From positions 204,822 through 268,821 of the forward strand of contig NW_003109082.1 of assembly GCF_000003605.2 (NCBI RefSeq): 64,000 nucleotides of DNA, given 5' to 3'. Each line of letters starts with the position of its first letter. Positions within the stretch are counted from its first letter, which is position 1. This stretch comes from Saccoglossus kowalevskii. Its lineage: Eukaryota > Hemichordata > Enteropneusta > Harrimaniidae. The notes under the pieces are model-generated. The model was not told the DNA's origin, made no database searches, and saw only the letters and a program-made list of their open reading frames with translations. The translations under genes were made by a program, and so were the position numbers. Below, piece after piece: positions 49,319 to 61,245 of this stretch.

Positions 49319-52300
49319 TTATTGTCGATTATGTTCACCGTGCAATTCGAAGTAAGATTCTTTTTGTTGTCGGAATATGTCTTTAGCTTTTTCATATATC
49401 TGTAAATCGTAATATAACGTCTCCTTGACGTCATTGTCGGCCATTAGTTCATTTTTCATTTCCATTACAGTTTGTGTTTTCGTACTATCAGTTTCATTTG
49501 ACTGCTGGTATAAGTTATAATTACGCTTCATTCGTCCGCACATTTTATTGAAAGGTAGTCCGTACGCGCCTTCTAACAGTTGCATAGACAGTTCGTATTC
49601 TTCCGCCAAGCCTATAACAGCGAACCAACTTGTTAGTTTGTCCAGTGCGTACCAGAGGAGAAGCTTGCGATCTGTGATAGTGGTCAAGTTTTGCAAGATT
49701 AGCTTCTCTCGAAACCAACAAGAAAGTGAACCCTTATTTCGACTAGACCATTTATCGTCGTGCAGTTCAGAGTCGATATCAATAAAACTGTCGTAGTGTC
49801 TCTGACAAAACCCTGGTTCAAATAATAATTGCCGAAAGAAAAAATTCCCCTGATGTTTAGCCCATTGTTTTAGTGTTACCTCGTTAGCGTTCAGTGCGGA
49901 ACAGAGCTGATCGGATCGCGCCCTTTTGCAATACTCGTATGATGAGATGATGCGTTCGTAAGGGTCACGCAAAAACGTGAAATATGAACATGACCTGTCT
50001 GTGAGATTGAGTTCATCGCAAACACCAAATGAGTAACCACCCATAAATATCCTGGAGTTAGCGTAGCGGTTTCGGCGTACTTCCGACGTGTGGAAACTAA
50101 CACGGGTCTGGCTTGCCATAACTGGTCCGACGCGTAGAGTCTCCGCACTGGCCAAAACTGAAAGACAGGTTTTAACAGTGGTGCCGGCAGCCTTGTTGTG
50201 ATGCAAAAATACTAACGACGCAGACTTGTATCTTTCATGTTCGGCGTTCAACGTTCTTGCAATGTATATATAGTAATTTACTAAATACTTCTGACGGATG
50301 ACCCAGGGGAATTTCTTTTCGACTCCAATTCTCCAATCGACGTGAATTCCTTCTGTCACAGTAGTACTCTTGTTCGTTACGTGTGGATAACGTAATTCTT
50401 TCGTCGTAAAATTTTCTCGGCTTGTTTTGTGAAGTACACTGCCTTCATTGGGTTGAGAAAGGCTGAAAGGCAAAACAAGATTGTGTCATTATTTTTTGGA
50501 TGAAGTTTTCGTGTGTTTGTTATATTATGGGCAATTCATCTTCAATTGACACAGTTAATGCTTAGGTTTTTTGGAATTGAATATCTGCATTCCTCTATTG
50601 CTAAGTTATGGTTACTAATTCTAAATCGTGTTAACATTTTCTTCTTTATGAGTGTGAAGTTCATTCAAATATGGCTCAAAGATGTATTCTGTTTTAAATT
50701 TAGCATATGTTCTGAGTTTGCCGTTTTCATTGGAAACCATTTTCCTTTCAGTAAGTGTTTTTTTAAAAAAATTATATATGAAGTTTTGTGAATTGTCTCT
50801 CAATATTGTATGTATTGCATTTAGCCATTTGTATTGTGTTTGTTCTAGATATATGTGTCGCGCCCTCTCACAACGAAGCCTTTCGCGGTCGGTGATTACG
50901 TAACAGGATGAAAGGTCGTTCACAGCTTGGATGTTACAGGATAGGCAGTTGTTCGTCAGTACAAATTATGATGAGGTATATTCTAAATAAAGAATAAAGA
51001 ACCACTATACAAGAACACTCAGTTGTCGCTTTGAACGGCATTGATTTCAACAACTACGTCATTTCGACGCCACAGAAGCGCTTCGTCGATAGACGGAGGT
51101 CTTTCGTGATATGTGAACTTGACTTTTGTTTGTTATTGACACTTTAAATACCAAGAAGCAATGGTTTCCATATTTAATTTGATATTTAAAAAAAAGGGGG
51201 GGGGTAAAAGGTCTTATAAGTAAAGGAGTTTAACCCCCAGAGACACTTGGGAGGAGTATCAGCATCAGGTACTTAAACGTAATACTTGCGTCGGGGTAAA
51301 ACAGATGTGAAAACAAAACTGAGCCAAACGCCATCACTCGCCGAATATTAAACCACAGAGGGACTGTGATTAAACTATTTACGCGCCATAGTCAGTCATA
51401 TCAGGGAGCTGTAATTACAGCTCCCTGGTCATATATACGTTAGTAACTATTTCACAATAGGTGCTCATAATATGAGGTGACGGCAACTACTGGCAGTGCT
51501 CGGATATCATTTTAATAATAAGGGAAGTTTTGAAGATACTAGTTTATATCTACGGGTCACCACCATTGTGCTCGTTATACAGTGGTCTCTATCATCACTT
51601 GTACGCCCTACGCGTTTGTTAAAGCGCGGTAGTCGTCGCGCTGCGCATGTTCGACATTTGTGTTCGGCTGATCTGCACTGGCTCGGAAGATGAATTCTGA
51701 TTGGCTAAAAAAAACAAAAAAACTTGTGGCGTTGAATGCACGTTCATTGTCAGTATTGTTATGCAAATTCAAACTAGCTAATCATTTACAACCTTCCGAG
51801 CCAGTGCAGATTAGCCCTTTGTGTTGATACACATTGATTTTCCCACAATCCAATGCGCTCTTCAAATGGAAATCACAAGTACGAGGTTTGACCTGGGCGT
51901 AACTTGCACTGATTACCGCCGGTGACTCCTTCGATAACTTCCAATCACATGAAAATTACCTAATTAAAGCTTGGAAACTTGTCAGTTCGTACTCGTTGAT
52001 CTGCGTCAAAGTCGCCATCTTTGTTTATATGAGACCCATATAACTCGCACATGTGCAGTGCGACGACTACCGCGCTTTAAGAGAACATTGCCCTGTAATT
52101 ACAAGACGCAATTAACACCAGGTAATATTTTCCAGTGAGAAGACAGAAACGAAATGAATAGGTTGAGTACAACTCAATATTCAGCACGGAACTCTCTCGA
52201 CAAGCGACCTCAATATACTATTAAATTATTTAGAACTTGAATAAAATTGTTACAAACAGTCATTTACAGAAATATTCAGTAAATTCCATTACTCTATGAT

Positions 52301-53978
52301 GTCTATTTAAAAATCGACCACTGAAATTGTTATCCAATCTGTGTGCAGTTAAAACAATTCAGTAGTTTGTGCAACAATAGTTTAGTTTTGTTTTGTGTGG
52401 TTGAAATTTAGTTTTTATTATAACACATCACTCGTTGATACTGTACTGTTATTTGTCAAAACAGGATCACATGTTATCGGCTAAATTACCATAGTAGCGC
52501 CAGGGAAATTACTAGTTTCCTAGGGTGACTAGTACATCAACTCGTGCCCGGGGATGACGTCACTCGTCACCTGATCGTGTGATTTCCAATATGTCGTCTG
52601 CTAGTTGGGTCGCTGTTATCGATGGTCCGCCTCGAAAGACTGAACGATTTAGCTTCAGTTTAGAAGAAGAACTTGACACACTAGTAGAAAATGAGGATGC
52701 ACCGAAGACGCAATCAGGTTTTCTAGAAGCGTCTTTATATCGTTTTGTGAAAAAATCGAGACACCGCTAGCAGACGTCGAGAAGAAGACGGCAGACGATC
52801 TATGCACGTTCCTAGTATGAACGTGTAATGTGTTATAAAACACATATTGCATGGCCATCAGCGTACTAGTATACGCCTATTTCCCCGAGGGGTTGTGGGG
52901 TACCAACAATACCTACTATTTCACGAGGCCGCAGGCCATGCAATATGTACTTAAAGTGGAACCGCTCAATCCCATGGATTGCACCAAAGAATCATGGGAC
53001 ACTATTGTTTGTGTTGTTTACAAAGTTAATCTATCTTCTGTTATCCATTGTTATTTTAATCCAGAAAGTGAATTTGTTGTGAGATTAGGCTTAACTGGAA
53101 GGTGCTTCTTTAATAGTTTATAATCAATACATAAACCCTGCAATGTGGCGGAAAATTCATTGAAAACAGAATTTCGAAAAATTAAAATTGAATAACTATT
53201 CCTCTGATATTTATACGAATTGTTGCTTAGCAGCCAAGGTATACTTTGCATTTAGCGATAATTGAAACCACCAAAGAACATACGTCGATGATCTGCCACG
53301 GCTCTGCTTCAAATTTAACTAACAATGACAATTGTGTTAACAATAACGTTGTTGACAACTTGCAGTAGCACCACGCTCACATCGAAGCACCACTACCGTG
53401 ATAATAATCAGCTTATTTATGCATACATTTGCTATTATAACACCTAGCAACTATTGCTTGATTACTGGTAATACTGCTATATTTATTTGAAAGTGAGTAA
53501 CAGGGAATTACTTTCGAAGTACAAATCAAAAACAACAACAAAATACAATATTTGCAACGACTTTGAAATATCTTTTATATAATAAATGATGTTTGCAATA
53601 CCAATAATTGATAATTAAATTAGGAATTATTACTAATTATACTCTGTTCGTGCAGATTGCATTTCACTTGTCCGCCATTACGGCGCACCTCACCTGGAAA
53701 CGTTTTTTTTTTTCGTAAACAGGCATTGAGTTTGCCTATTCTTGTCTCGTCTTTTATTGATTCACAAAGAAGACACCATTGAAAACATGTAGTATATTAG
53801 CAACACTCAGACTGATTTTTTCCACACCGTATACTTACCTTATTGTTTCGACATTCTGATGAATGTAGGAAAGATCACTGATCATATAAATTGTCGCTAT
53901 GATTACAGATATAAAATATATAATCTTCCTAGATCGGAATCTAGAACATATAAATCTGAAACAAAGACCGCGAGCCAT
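49319..53978 (-). CDS. Type II membrane sulfotransferase (carbohydrate sulfotransferase-like)
   Basis: Two coding exons on the minus strand: 53978-53839 (140 nt) and 50462-49319 (1144 nt). They join in phase (ATA AG|C) for 427 residues. Residues 1-18 are basic and cytosolic, 19-33 a membrane anchor (KIIYFISVIIATIYMI), and the rest lumenal with several N-glycosylation sequons. SLVFLHHNKAAGTT (about 129-142) fits the 5'-phosphosulfate loop of PAPS-dependent enzymes, and YFTFLRDPYERIISSYEY (about 207-224) the 3'-phosphate motif. Layout and spacing match Golgi carbohydrate sulfotransferases (Sulfotransfer_2-like); the acceptor sugar cannot be told. The usual Lys of the first loop appears as NKAAGT, plausible for catalysis. 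The 3.4-kb intron holds a nested transposon and a small opposite-strand ORF. The start is the first ATG after an open upstream frame. Confidence 0.88.
51402..51427. repeat. Perfect 26-bp palindrome
   Basis: CAGGGAGCTGTAA followed directly by its reverse complement TTACAGCTCCCTG, with no spacer. In the sulfotransferase intron. Could be a protein-binding site or cruciform-forming; chance is unlikely at this length. Confidence 0.85.
51619..52080. mobile_element. Full-length large TTAA MITE, interrupted by a second element
   Basis: TTAAAGCGCGGTAGTCGTCG left and GCGACGACTACCGCGCTTTA right, TTAA both sides. Without the 153-bp insertion and its 8-bp duplication the element is about 300 bp. Interior motifs are shared with 31902-32125, 46156-46412 and 58488-58568. 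Located in the sulfotransferase intron. Confidence 0.88.
51665..51817. mobile_element. 153-bp non-autonomous transposon with 8-bp target duplication (hAT-like)
   Basis: Terminal repeats ATCTGCACTGGCTCGGAAG and CTTCCGAGCCAGTGCAGAT are perfect complements within slightly longer imperfect ends (CGGCTG... and ...TTAGCCC). TTTGTGTT is present on both sides (51657-51664 and 51818-51825), and the host MITE has a single such site in its sister copy. An 8-bp duplication is typical of hAT and P superfamilies; which one is inference. Confidence 0.85.
52591..52770 (+). CDS. Hypothetical 59-residue ORF or first exon, opposite strand in the sulfotransferase intron
   Basis: ATG at 52591 is 29 bp after a perfect CRE-like TGACGTCA (52555-52562) in a locally CG-richer stretch. 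The product has RFSFSLEEELDTLVENEDAPKT, which resembles the start of DUF3504 (Crypton-derived) proteins (RF...SEEEL..L...K...T). A possible donor (CAG|GTTTTC) lies at 52718. No downstream partner exon was found. It may be a decayed exon, a small gene or chance. Confidence 0.25.
   Translation: MSSASWVAVIDGPPRKTERFSFSLEEELDTLVENEDAPKTQSGFLEASLYRFVKKSRHR
52842..52948. repeat. Short inverted repeat with 15-bp perfect arms
   Basis: ACATATTGCATGGCC (52842-52856) and GGCCATGCAATATGT (52934-52948), with a 77-bp loop. May be a tiny transposon remnant; no flanking duplication recognised. Confidence 0.7.
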
Positions 53979-56900
53979 GGCCGTGTTTTTCGTTGCACAG
54001 TGTACTTGTTGTGGTTTGTTTGGTGACAGCAACGCCAGCTAGCTGAAACATTACATATGGAAAATTGAAGTAAGTCTAGTGGTATTCATTCACGTTTGTA
54101 CGTTTTGAAATTTGATAGGGTCACTTTGCATATTAATTGTAATACCGAGTCACTAACAACACGCCCTGATTTATAAATAGTACATGTATACAAACATATA
54201 TAATAATGATATATATATATAAACCAGACATGAATATCGGTACCTGTAATGAATTGTTAAGAGTCCTGAACTCGTCTTCAAGACCACGGCCACGTCATTT
54301 CTTAAAGGTCAAGCTGACACATTCATCGCGTGCTGATATCGGTTTAGCTTTCTTGACTTTCCAGTTTTTTTATCGCTCGATAACCACGGCTAATAAATCA
54401 CCTGTTGTTTCACACAAACACCCCGCTCTTTAAAATATTGACGAAGGAGCATGCTTAACGCCTAGCTAGAACGGACTGTATGGAGATACCACGAAGTTTA
54501 AAACGCACATTGTAGCCTAGCGCTCACACTCACTATAGTTGCTGCATGGGTTGTATCCGGCTGTATTGTGCGTCGGTCGGTGTTACATGTATACACAGTC
54601 CCTCTATCATAGACTGTGATGTATACTAAGAATCTCACGCCGGAGGCTATGACCCGTCTAGTACCCTAATGTCATCGAACAGTGTATATACCTCGTCTGA
54701 TACATTAATATCATTTTAGAGCCATTTACTGTATACTTGTTATCTTGCTTGCTATATATCATGTACGGGAAGTTCAAAGTTGATAGTTCACATTCATTAG
54801 ATTAACTATTTATAGAGTAGCTCATTGATGGTGATCGAAATACTAGTATTACACCATAACCACAATAAACAAAATTATACGTTGTGTGCGAATAATGACC
54901 AATCTTACCTTCTAGGTTGGATTTGTAGCAGAAAATTATATTTTCTGGCGGGAATTTGACAACAGATCCTTGCAGTCATCGCCTATTGTAACCAACTAAA
55001 AATGACTGCGTACGTCAACAATCATGTCTGTTGTACTTATAATAAACTGCGTTGCATTCAAGGCATTCAAGAATCACCATCTTAAAAAAATATACTACCG
55101 TATTTGAATGACAGTATACAGGGTCAGAGTGAATACACCGTCGGTTATATTGTCCTCTCACAGCCTTCGCAGACGACAAGTGAGAAGAAGTATGTGGTGA
55201 TTACGATTTTATGTCGGGCGTGTCACATACTCGTAAGTGCACATAGTGGACGTCCACAGACATGGAGTGATGCGTGACGCGGATCAATCCGCGAGATCTG
55301 CAAATTCAAATGAATCATTACATTGAACTGTCTTCCGACAATGAGTGATTACTAATGAGCAGTGAACCGATGTATTTGTCACGATAAATTCCGTCGAAAA
55401 TCACACCTTCAGAACCGGAGATCCAATGAATTGTGATTTTTTTTGAAGCTGCATTAGGGAATGTATTCAGTAAGTAGAGTCAAACAATAATAATACCGTT
55501 CGCAATATGCTAATAGACTCCATTAAACCACAGTCTTCTAATCACCGGCGTTTGCCGCCATTGTTCAGTAGAAATGAGAAGACGACATTAAAATGGATTC
55601 TGTTTTGCACGATTCGAGCATAATGTAGATGGCAGCGTTTGACACCGAATTCGAGATAAGCAATTATCTTCGAGATAAGATATAAAAAAATGTTTTTTTT
55701 TTTTTTTCAATAAAGGTTAATTCAACAACAGGGTGCAATATGGCTACGATATTTTAATAGTCTTGTAGTCATGGCTAATCCCAGAATCTGATGCAGCGCG
55801 AATTATACACAAATCTGCTAATTGTCACTAAAAGACGGACAGCAGTGTCGTCTGCAAAATGTGATTAAAAAAATGTCGTTCTTTATCGTTTACCTTTCTG
55901 AGTATGCCGGAGATGTAAATAATTCTTGTGTTGACTCGCTCGTTTTTCATGTTCATCTTTCAAATGTATAAATTAACCATCTTCTAAGGAGCCGATCGTG
56001 TGAAATACGTCAGCGCGAACGAAACAGCTGTCACGGTGTGGTGCTCTCATCCACTGTGAGTGACGTCACAAGTATCATGGTGAACTTAATTTATTCAGAA
56101 TATACCTTACTATTCGTATGTGCATGAGTGTATATTATTCCCAGCGGACTGATAGCCAGATTCTAAAATGGAAAGTATTATCCTGTCATATGTTTTCATA
56201 TTTTACGCACTCAAATACAAACATGAAGAAAACCCCATGGACGATAATGTAAACACCGGCAGTGTCTCGTAAACATTACCCGTGCTTATGTGTTGAATCT
56301 GTAGCTCTGTTTTCATGAGTAGAAAATCCTCCCTTAATATAGACAAAATACATCTCTAATTTATTTATTAAAATAGAGATATGAATAACTCAAAATTGAC
56401 TTGAATGAGAATTAATTTATTCGTGATTTAAACTATCAAAATAAATACTTAATGAACCTTAGACGTGACACATTTCAATAAAGGTCAAATTGTACAATCT
56501 CGTATGCCAAAACGACACTGTTTTTAAATGATAGACCCAGTGGGCTGCCTAGATCCAGTCTAAAGATGTCACGGCGTGATACGATGTTTATAATCGAGGT
56601 CATATGCGAATAGGAACGGAGTGATGCGTGCGAGGTTACATTTCGACTCATCCTAATGGACTGATAACACTGGGCTAAAATGGGTCTTTTTAATTGACCT
56701 GTAGTCTTCAATAACTCAACAACAAATGTATTATCACTATAAATTATACCATACATTATTAGTATAGTGTATTAAAACTTATTCCTGATTTTTCAAGGAC
56801 ATTATGCATTATTACTAAGATTTCATAAACCCTGGATCTGCATTTACCCATTATTTTCACGATTGAAGACAATTAAACCGTAAAGACGGAAGTTCCTTAG

Positions 56901-57330
56901 TTAATTGGACCATATACCCTCAGAGTTAGAAATAATTCTAATAGAGTTAGAGGGTCTATGATTGGACTTTGTGCTACACTTGGGCGAAAGGCTGGTCGTC
57001 GTTACGCAAAACACCTGGAGATCTCGTTATGAGCGATAGAAGCACGATACTTGTTTTTTGCTGAGTAGAAAGGTCACGCTGTACAATCTTATAACTAATA
57101 ACGACTCTTTCCTGTTGATTTGAATGTACATACATATGAATATTTTAAAACCATATTTAATTGGAAACGACATTATGTACATGTTAAATAACTCGCCTTT
57201 CCATTTTGTGCCAAGCGACAGTTCCGGACATTGAATGTCACTGTTGTCTCTCCTGATTTTTTATGTATGTGCTAGTGCTGACACATAGAGCATTTTTTGT
57301 CACAGAAGTCATATTCATGTTTGGGTGGCA
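53979..57330. other. Intergenic, upstream of the sulfotransferase gene
   Basis: No gene recognised. AT-rich, with short TATA-type microsatellites (near 54207) and a T homopolymer near 55691. The sulfotransferase promoter should lie within the first few hundred bases, but no clear core element was identified. Confidence 0.45.
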
Positions 57331-57334
57331 ATTT

Positions 57335-57602
57335 TAATTCGGCGTTACCCTGGCGTTAACCAGCCTGAGGCTCGGTCGAACACAAACACCTGAGAACCTT
57401 AACCAAGGATCCCCCAAAGTTGCATTCGTTACTGAATGAATCTCGGCCAGTGGAATAGACCTTCCCATTGAGTCTGTGGCACACTCACCCAGGATAGGGG
57501 TCGACCCTTTGGTGTTCACCCCCGGGGTTCACCCTAAGCTAGGGTGTGAACTTGGGTCTACCGGCCATTAGCCTGATGCGACAACCACTAGGCTGTGATA
57601 GG
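57335..57602 (-). mobile_element. Probable tRNA-derived SINE
   Basis: On the minus strand the head reads CAGCCTAGTGGTTGTCGCA, a good polymerase III A box. AAGTTCACACC, a weak B box, follows about 30 bases on, and then a non-tRNA body of about 200 bp. The C+G-rich composition differs from the AT-rich surroundings. No acceptor-stem pairing, so not a tRNA gene. Confidence 0.6.
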
Positions 57603-58487
57603 TATTTTTGATGGTTAAAAACCTTTCACTTAGGTAACCGGGATTCGGTCGTTTCCACGCTAGGCTGACAAAAACGCACACGAGCTCCGTTCATGTTCCC
57701 AAACGATTCTCTGCCAAGTCCCTGGTTTTCACCCGAGACAGCATTAAATCACTCTTTATTTCTTGTCACTTTTTAACCAATTACAATCAGTATAAGAGAC
57801 TCCAAGGCCTTGCCTTCAAACAAACAACCAATCACATGAAAGTTTTACACATCATAATCAATTAATTACTCGTCAAGCTTTCTAGAAAAAACACTACTAT
57901 ATATTGTCAACACTAACTAATATTGATGGGATAATAGTCTCGCACTAACATTCCACAAAGATACCACCTTAGTTAAAATCGCAAACAAAATTGGTTTAGG
58001 ATTACAGCTACTGTATTGTATCTTAAAAACTGCAGAGTCATAAGATGTTTTTTTTGGTTGATTTCGACCAGCTCGCCGTCTGGTCTTGTCATTAACCTTT
58101 ATCAGTATATGTCATGGCAACCACTGTCAAACTGACTGAAATATAAATCATGACAAGGCTACCAGTGACCGGTTTCGAGGGTTTTACTAGGTACTGCTTT
58201 GTTGATTTCCTAGCTGACGATAACGTGGGAATAACACTGTACGGCATTTAAGAACACTACAAGTTCATGAGCACAAGACAACTATAAAATGTATAGACAC
58301 TAAATTACAAAACATGCTCGAAATTGGTTAAAGAAATGATCAAACTTTGACATCAAGTAATGATACTAGGTGTGAGTATGGGCGCGGTTACTAGTAACCG
58401 TGGTATGGGTGACTCTCTAAAGAGTCAAACTCGGTGTTTAGTGCACATCGTGACCAGGTCAAACACTTACATACATGCTTGCCACTG

Positions 58488-58568
58488 TAAGAGTGCATTG
58501 GATTGTGGATAAATCACCGTTCATCAACACAAGTCTCTCACATGTATGGTGCGACGACCGCCCTTTAA
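58488..58568. mobile_element. Fragment of the large TTAA MITE family
   Basis: GAGTGCATTGGATTGTGG, ATCAACACAAG and GTGCGACGACCGCCCTTTAA correspond to one end of the element at 51619-52080. Its TTAA end is shared with the next MITE. Confidence 0.7.
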
Positions 58569-58716
58569 AGCGGGGGAGTCGTCACCTGCGCATGCGGCAG
58601 ATGGCCATAGCGTGTCTTGGCGTCTGCCCATGCGCCTTTGCGTTTTAATGTGTGTTGTTATCGTCGCTCGGGACTCAATTCCCACGCGTGTGTAGGTGAC
58701 GACCCTCCTGCTTTAA
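58565..58716. mobile_element. TTAA-flanked MITE, CACCTGCGCA family, inverted copy
   Basis: TTAAAGCGGGGGAGTCGTCA left, GACGACCCTCCTGCTTTAA right; interior GCTCGGGACTCAATTCC is the reverse of the copies at 8467 and 47080. It joins the preceding MITE fragment at a single TTAA. Confidence 0.88.
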
Positions 58717-61145
58717 ACACTTTGGAGAAGATTGTTCACATATATTTGCAACTCATTTGGCTGTATATATATATATATATTTTGACCGATATAAGCGCTA
58801 GAATTTTAAAACTAGTACATGCGCTTGCTGGCAAACCTATTACCTTTGTTATAATTATCATGCTTGCGAAAAGGGTAGATTTCTGACAAGCCTACTGTTG
58901 TTTGTTTTTTAGAAAATTATTAGGTTCGCAACACACTTTGTTGTTGTCTTTGTGGTGAACCTTCTTTTTGCGTATATTTTTGTTCATAAAATTATTAGGC
59001 TTTCTAAGCTGGCTTTTTGGCAAGTCCATTGTTATTACACCGGCGCATGTATTTTTTGTACTGTTTGTCCATACATAGATTGGTTTTCTCAGCTCTTGAG
59101 GACAAATGCGGATAATCTACCGTCTCCCATTTGTACATGTGGCTGTATATTGACGAGAAGTGCTGCATATCATAATAATAAGCCCGTTAAACAAATATTT
59201 TAAACTTCATTTATTATATTTTTTGTAAAAAAGCCTTGATACATATGAGCACATGTAATACATACTAGATAATCATTTGTTTACAGGGAAGTAATACACT
59301 ACTAGTCGGTATTTTTAATGAGCCATTATTCCGTGACAAAGTATTGTATTTCAAACCCCAGATACATTCACGTCTTTCATTGTGATGTGAATCGTAGATT
59401 CGACTGAGGTCCCAGCGAGACATTTATCAGTCAAAGAAGAAACAAATACACGTAGTAGGTTGCTAAACACGATTTGGTGTATTATTAAAACTAATTTAAA
59501 TGGAACAATTTATTGACCAATGTTACTATAGAAATTATTTATCATGTTTTTGAAAGAATAAATTTAATAGTGAATAGTGCAAATTGGGGCGGACGAATCT
59601 TGTGCATGTTGCTAATGATACTTATATGTCAATCAAGGGATAACCATTGTTGAACATTACTGTCCCACGACTGCGTATAAGTAAGCTATATTTTAAGTGC
59701 ACCCCAAGTGCACACAGTAACAATCAAATATACACTTCATCTTAGCCCCCGAAAGACTAATATTATGTAACATTAGGGTTTTATTTAGGTACGGAGACTT
59801 CAAACCTGATATGACACAATTTCAAAAAGTAGATGAAAAGTATACTGTCAAGAAAAATCATAATAATAACGATATATTCTTAGTTTTTCTAACCAAATAG
59901 GCCAAGGAGGATTTTCCATTGAGAACAAATAAATAAATAAAGCAAGTTGGTTCAATTTTAATTTCTATTTGATAATGATTGTTGGTAATTTGGCCATTGT
60001 CAGATACATAATACAGTAAATGATAGATGAATTTCTGTTTCTATGAAACTAACAAATATGTGAGTATGAAGTTAATTACTGTGACTAAACATAACAATAT
60101 GTAAATTGCAGTGATTGGTGACATTAATTAGATCATATTTAAATTGACACTAGTTAGAAAGACCTAATTACAGTTAATTAAAGTATCATATTGTATAGTT
60201 TTTTGTTTCTGTTATATGAATACTACATTGAATGGACAAACTATTGAGTTACCGATGTTTGTTTTTGAGTTGGAGCCCTGGGATGCGGATGTGTTTGGGT
60301 TCATCATAGTTGATACCTTCTATAGAGATGGATGGTCACATTTTTTTCTTGTTTTGATCAGCATGAACAACACATGGCTCTGACATTGTGAAATTATTTT
60401 GTTTTGGGGGAGAAAAAAAATTAAAAAAATGATTTTGACAAGATAAGTCAGAAATTTATATTAAGAATAATGTATTTCCAATGCACACATAAATAATTGT
60501 CATAATTACCGATTACACGAAAATATTAGAGAAAAGAAGATAATTTGCTATATTTATATTTTTGCGTTTTGTTTGTCTAGAATTATGACTGAAAGAAATT
60601 GAATTAAATTACAAACTATGTACACTACATAGTTTGTAATTCAATAACTTTAATAAATAGGATTTTACTAAAAATACTGTATTTTTCTGCATAAAAACGA
60701 GAGAATTTCACAATGTCGAAAACGGAAAGTCTTTATCGCAGTGTTACAGTTATTACTGCGATTAATGAAGCTTTGGTAGTCACCAGAAAAAAATACGATT
60801 GTCCGACAAAATTGAAAGGTCGTTGGCAGCGTCTGTTTATGGGGAGGGCCTATACATCTTTATTTGTACCAACAAATTCCCAACAATTCTTCGAGGCATT
60901 GATGTATGTCATGCTGTTATAAATCCTTTTTCAGAGACAGACTAGAGTTGCAGTACGTGTACTAAATGTCACTGACCCAGATCATAGAGTATGGCAGCAC
61001 GACTTGCATTCTTCATACTGCTAGTTACTATCATGTCAGATTTATGATAAAATGAATGTATATTTATGTTGCTAAGTAGTTTAGACTAGAAAGTTGCCAT
61101 GCACTCACGTAAAAGAATTTTGCAAATAGATATGTGATTTATTGT
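58717..61145. other. Intergenic, no supported gene
   Basis: Contains an AT microsatellite (58765-58780), A-rich tracts near 60412 and a short hairpin (60608-60640: ATTACAAACTATGTA / TACATAGTTTGTAAT, 3-base loop). No conserved coding sequence seen. Confidence 0.45.
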
Positions 61146-61245
61146 ATTTTATGAGAGCTTAACCTTTGAGTGTTGAAATAGTGGTATCAAAGGTTAAGCT
61201 CTCATAAAATACCTCCGTCGCAGGTCATTCTACCAACGACGGAGG
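61146..61245. ncRNA. Two adjacent hairpins, possible small structured RNA
   Basis: Hairpin 1 has perfect 24-bp arms (61146-61169 and 61187-61210; ATGAGAGCTTAACCTTTGA and its complement) with a 17-base loop. One base later hairpin 2 begins: CCTCCGTCG (61212-61220) and CGACGGAGG (61237-61245), 16-base loop. A perfect 24-bp stem is compatible with a microRNA-type precursor or a transposon remnant; nothing in the sequence decides this. Confidence 0.35.

Noticed and set aside
58617-58886. 89-residue ORF
   Set aside because: Translation of a MITE (similar peptide appears in reverse at 17324-17548 from the same family).
60713-60922. 69-residue ORF with a plausible ATG
   Set aside because: No known motif, no partner exon or splice donor that extends it; could be chance in AT-rich DNA.
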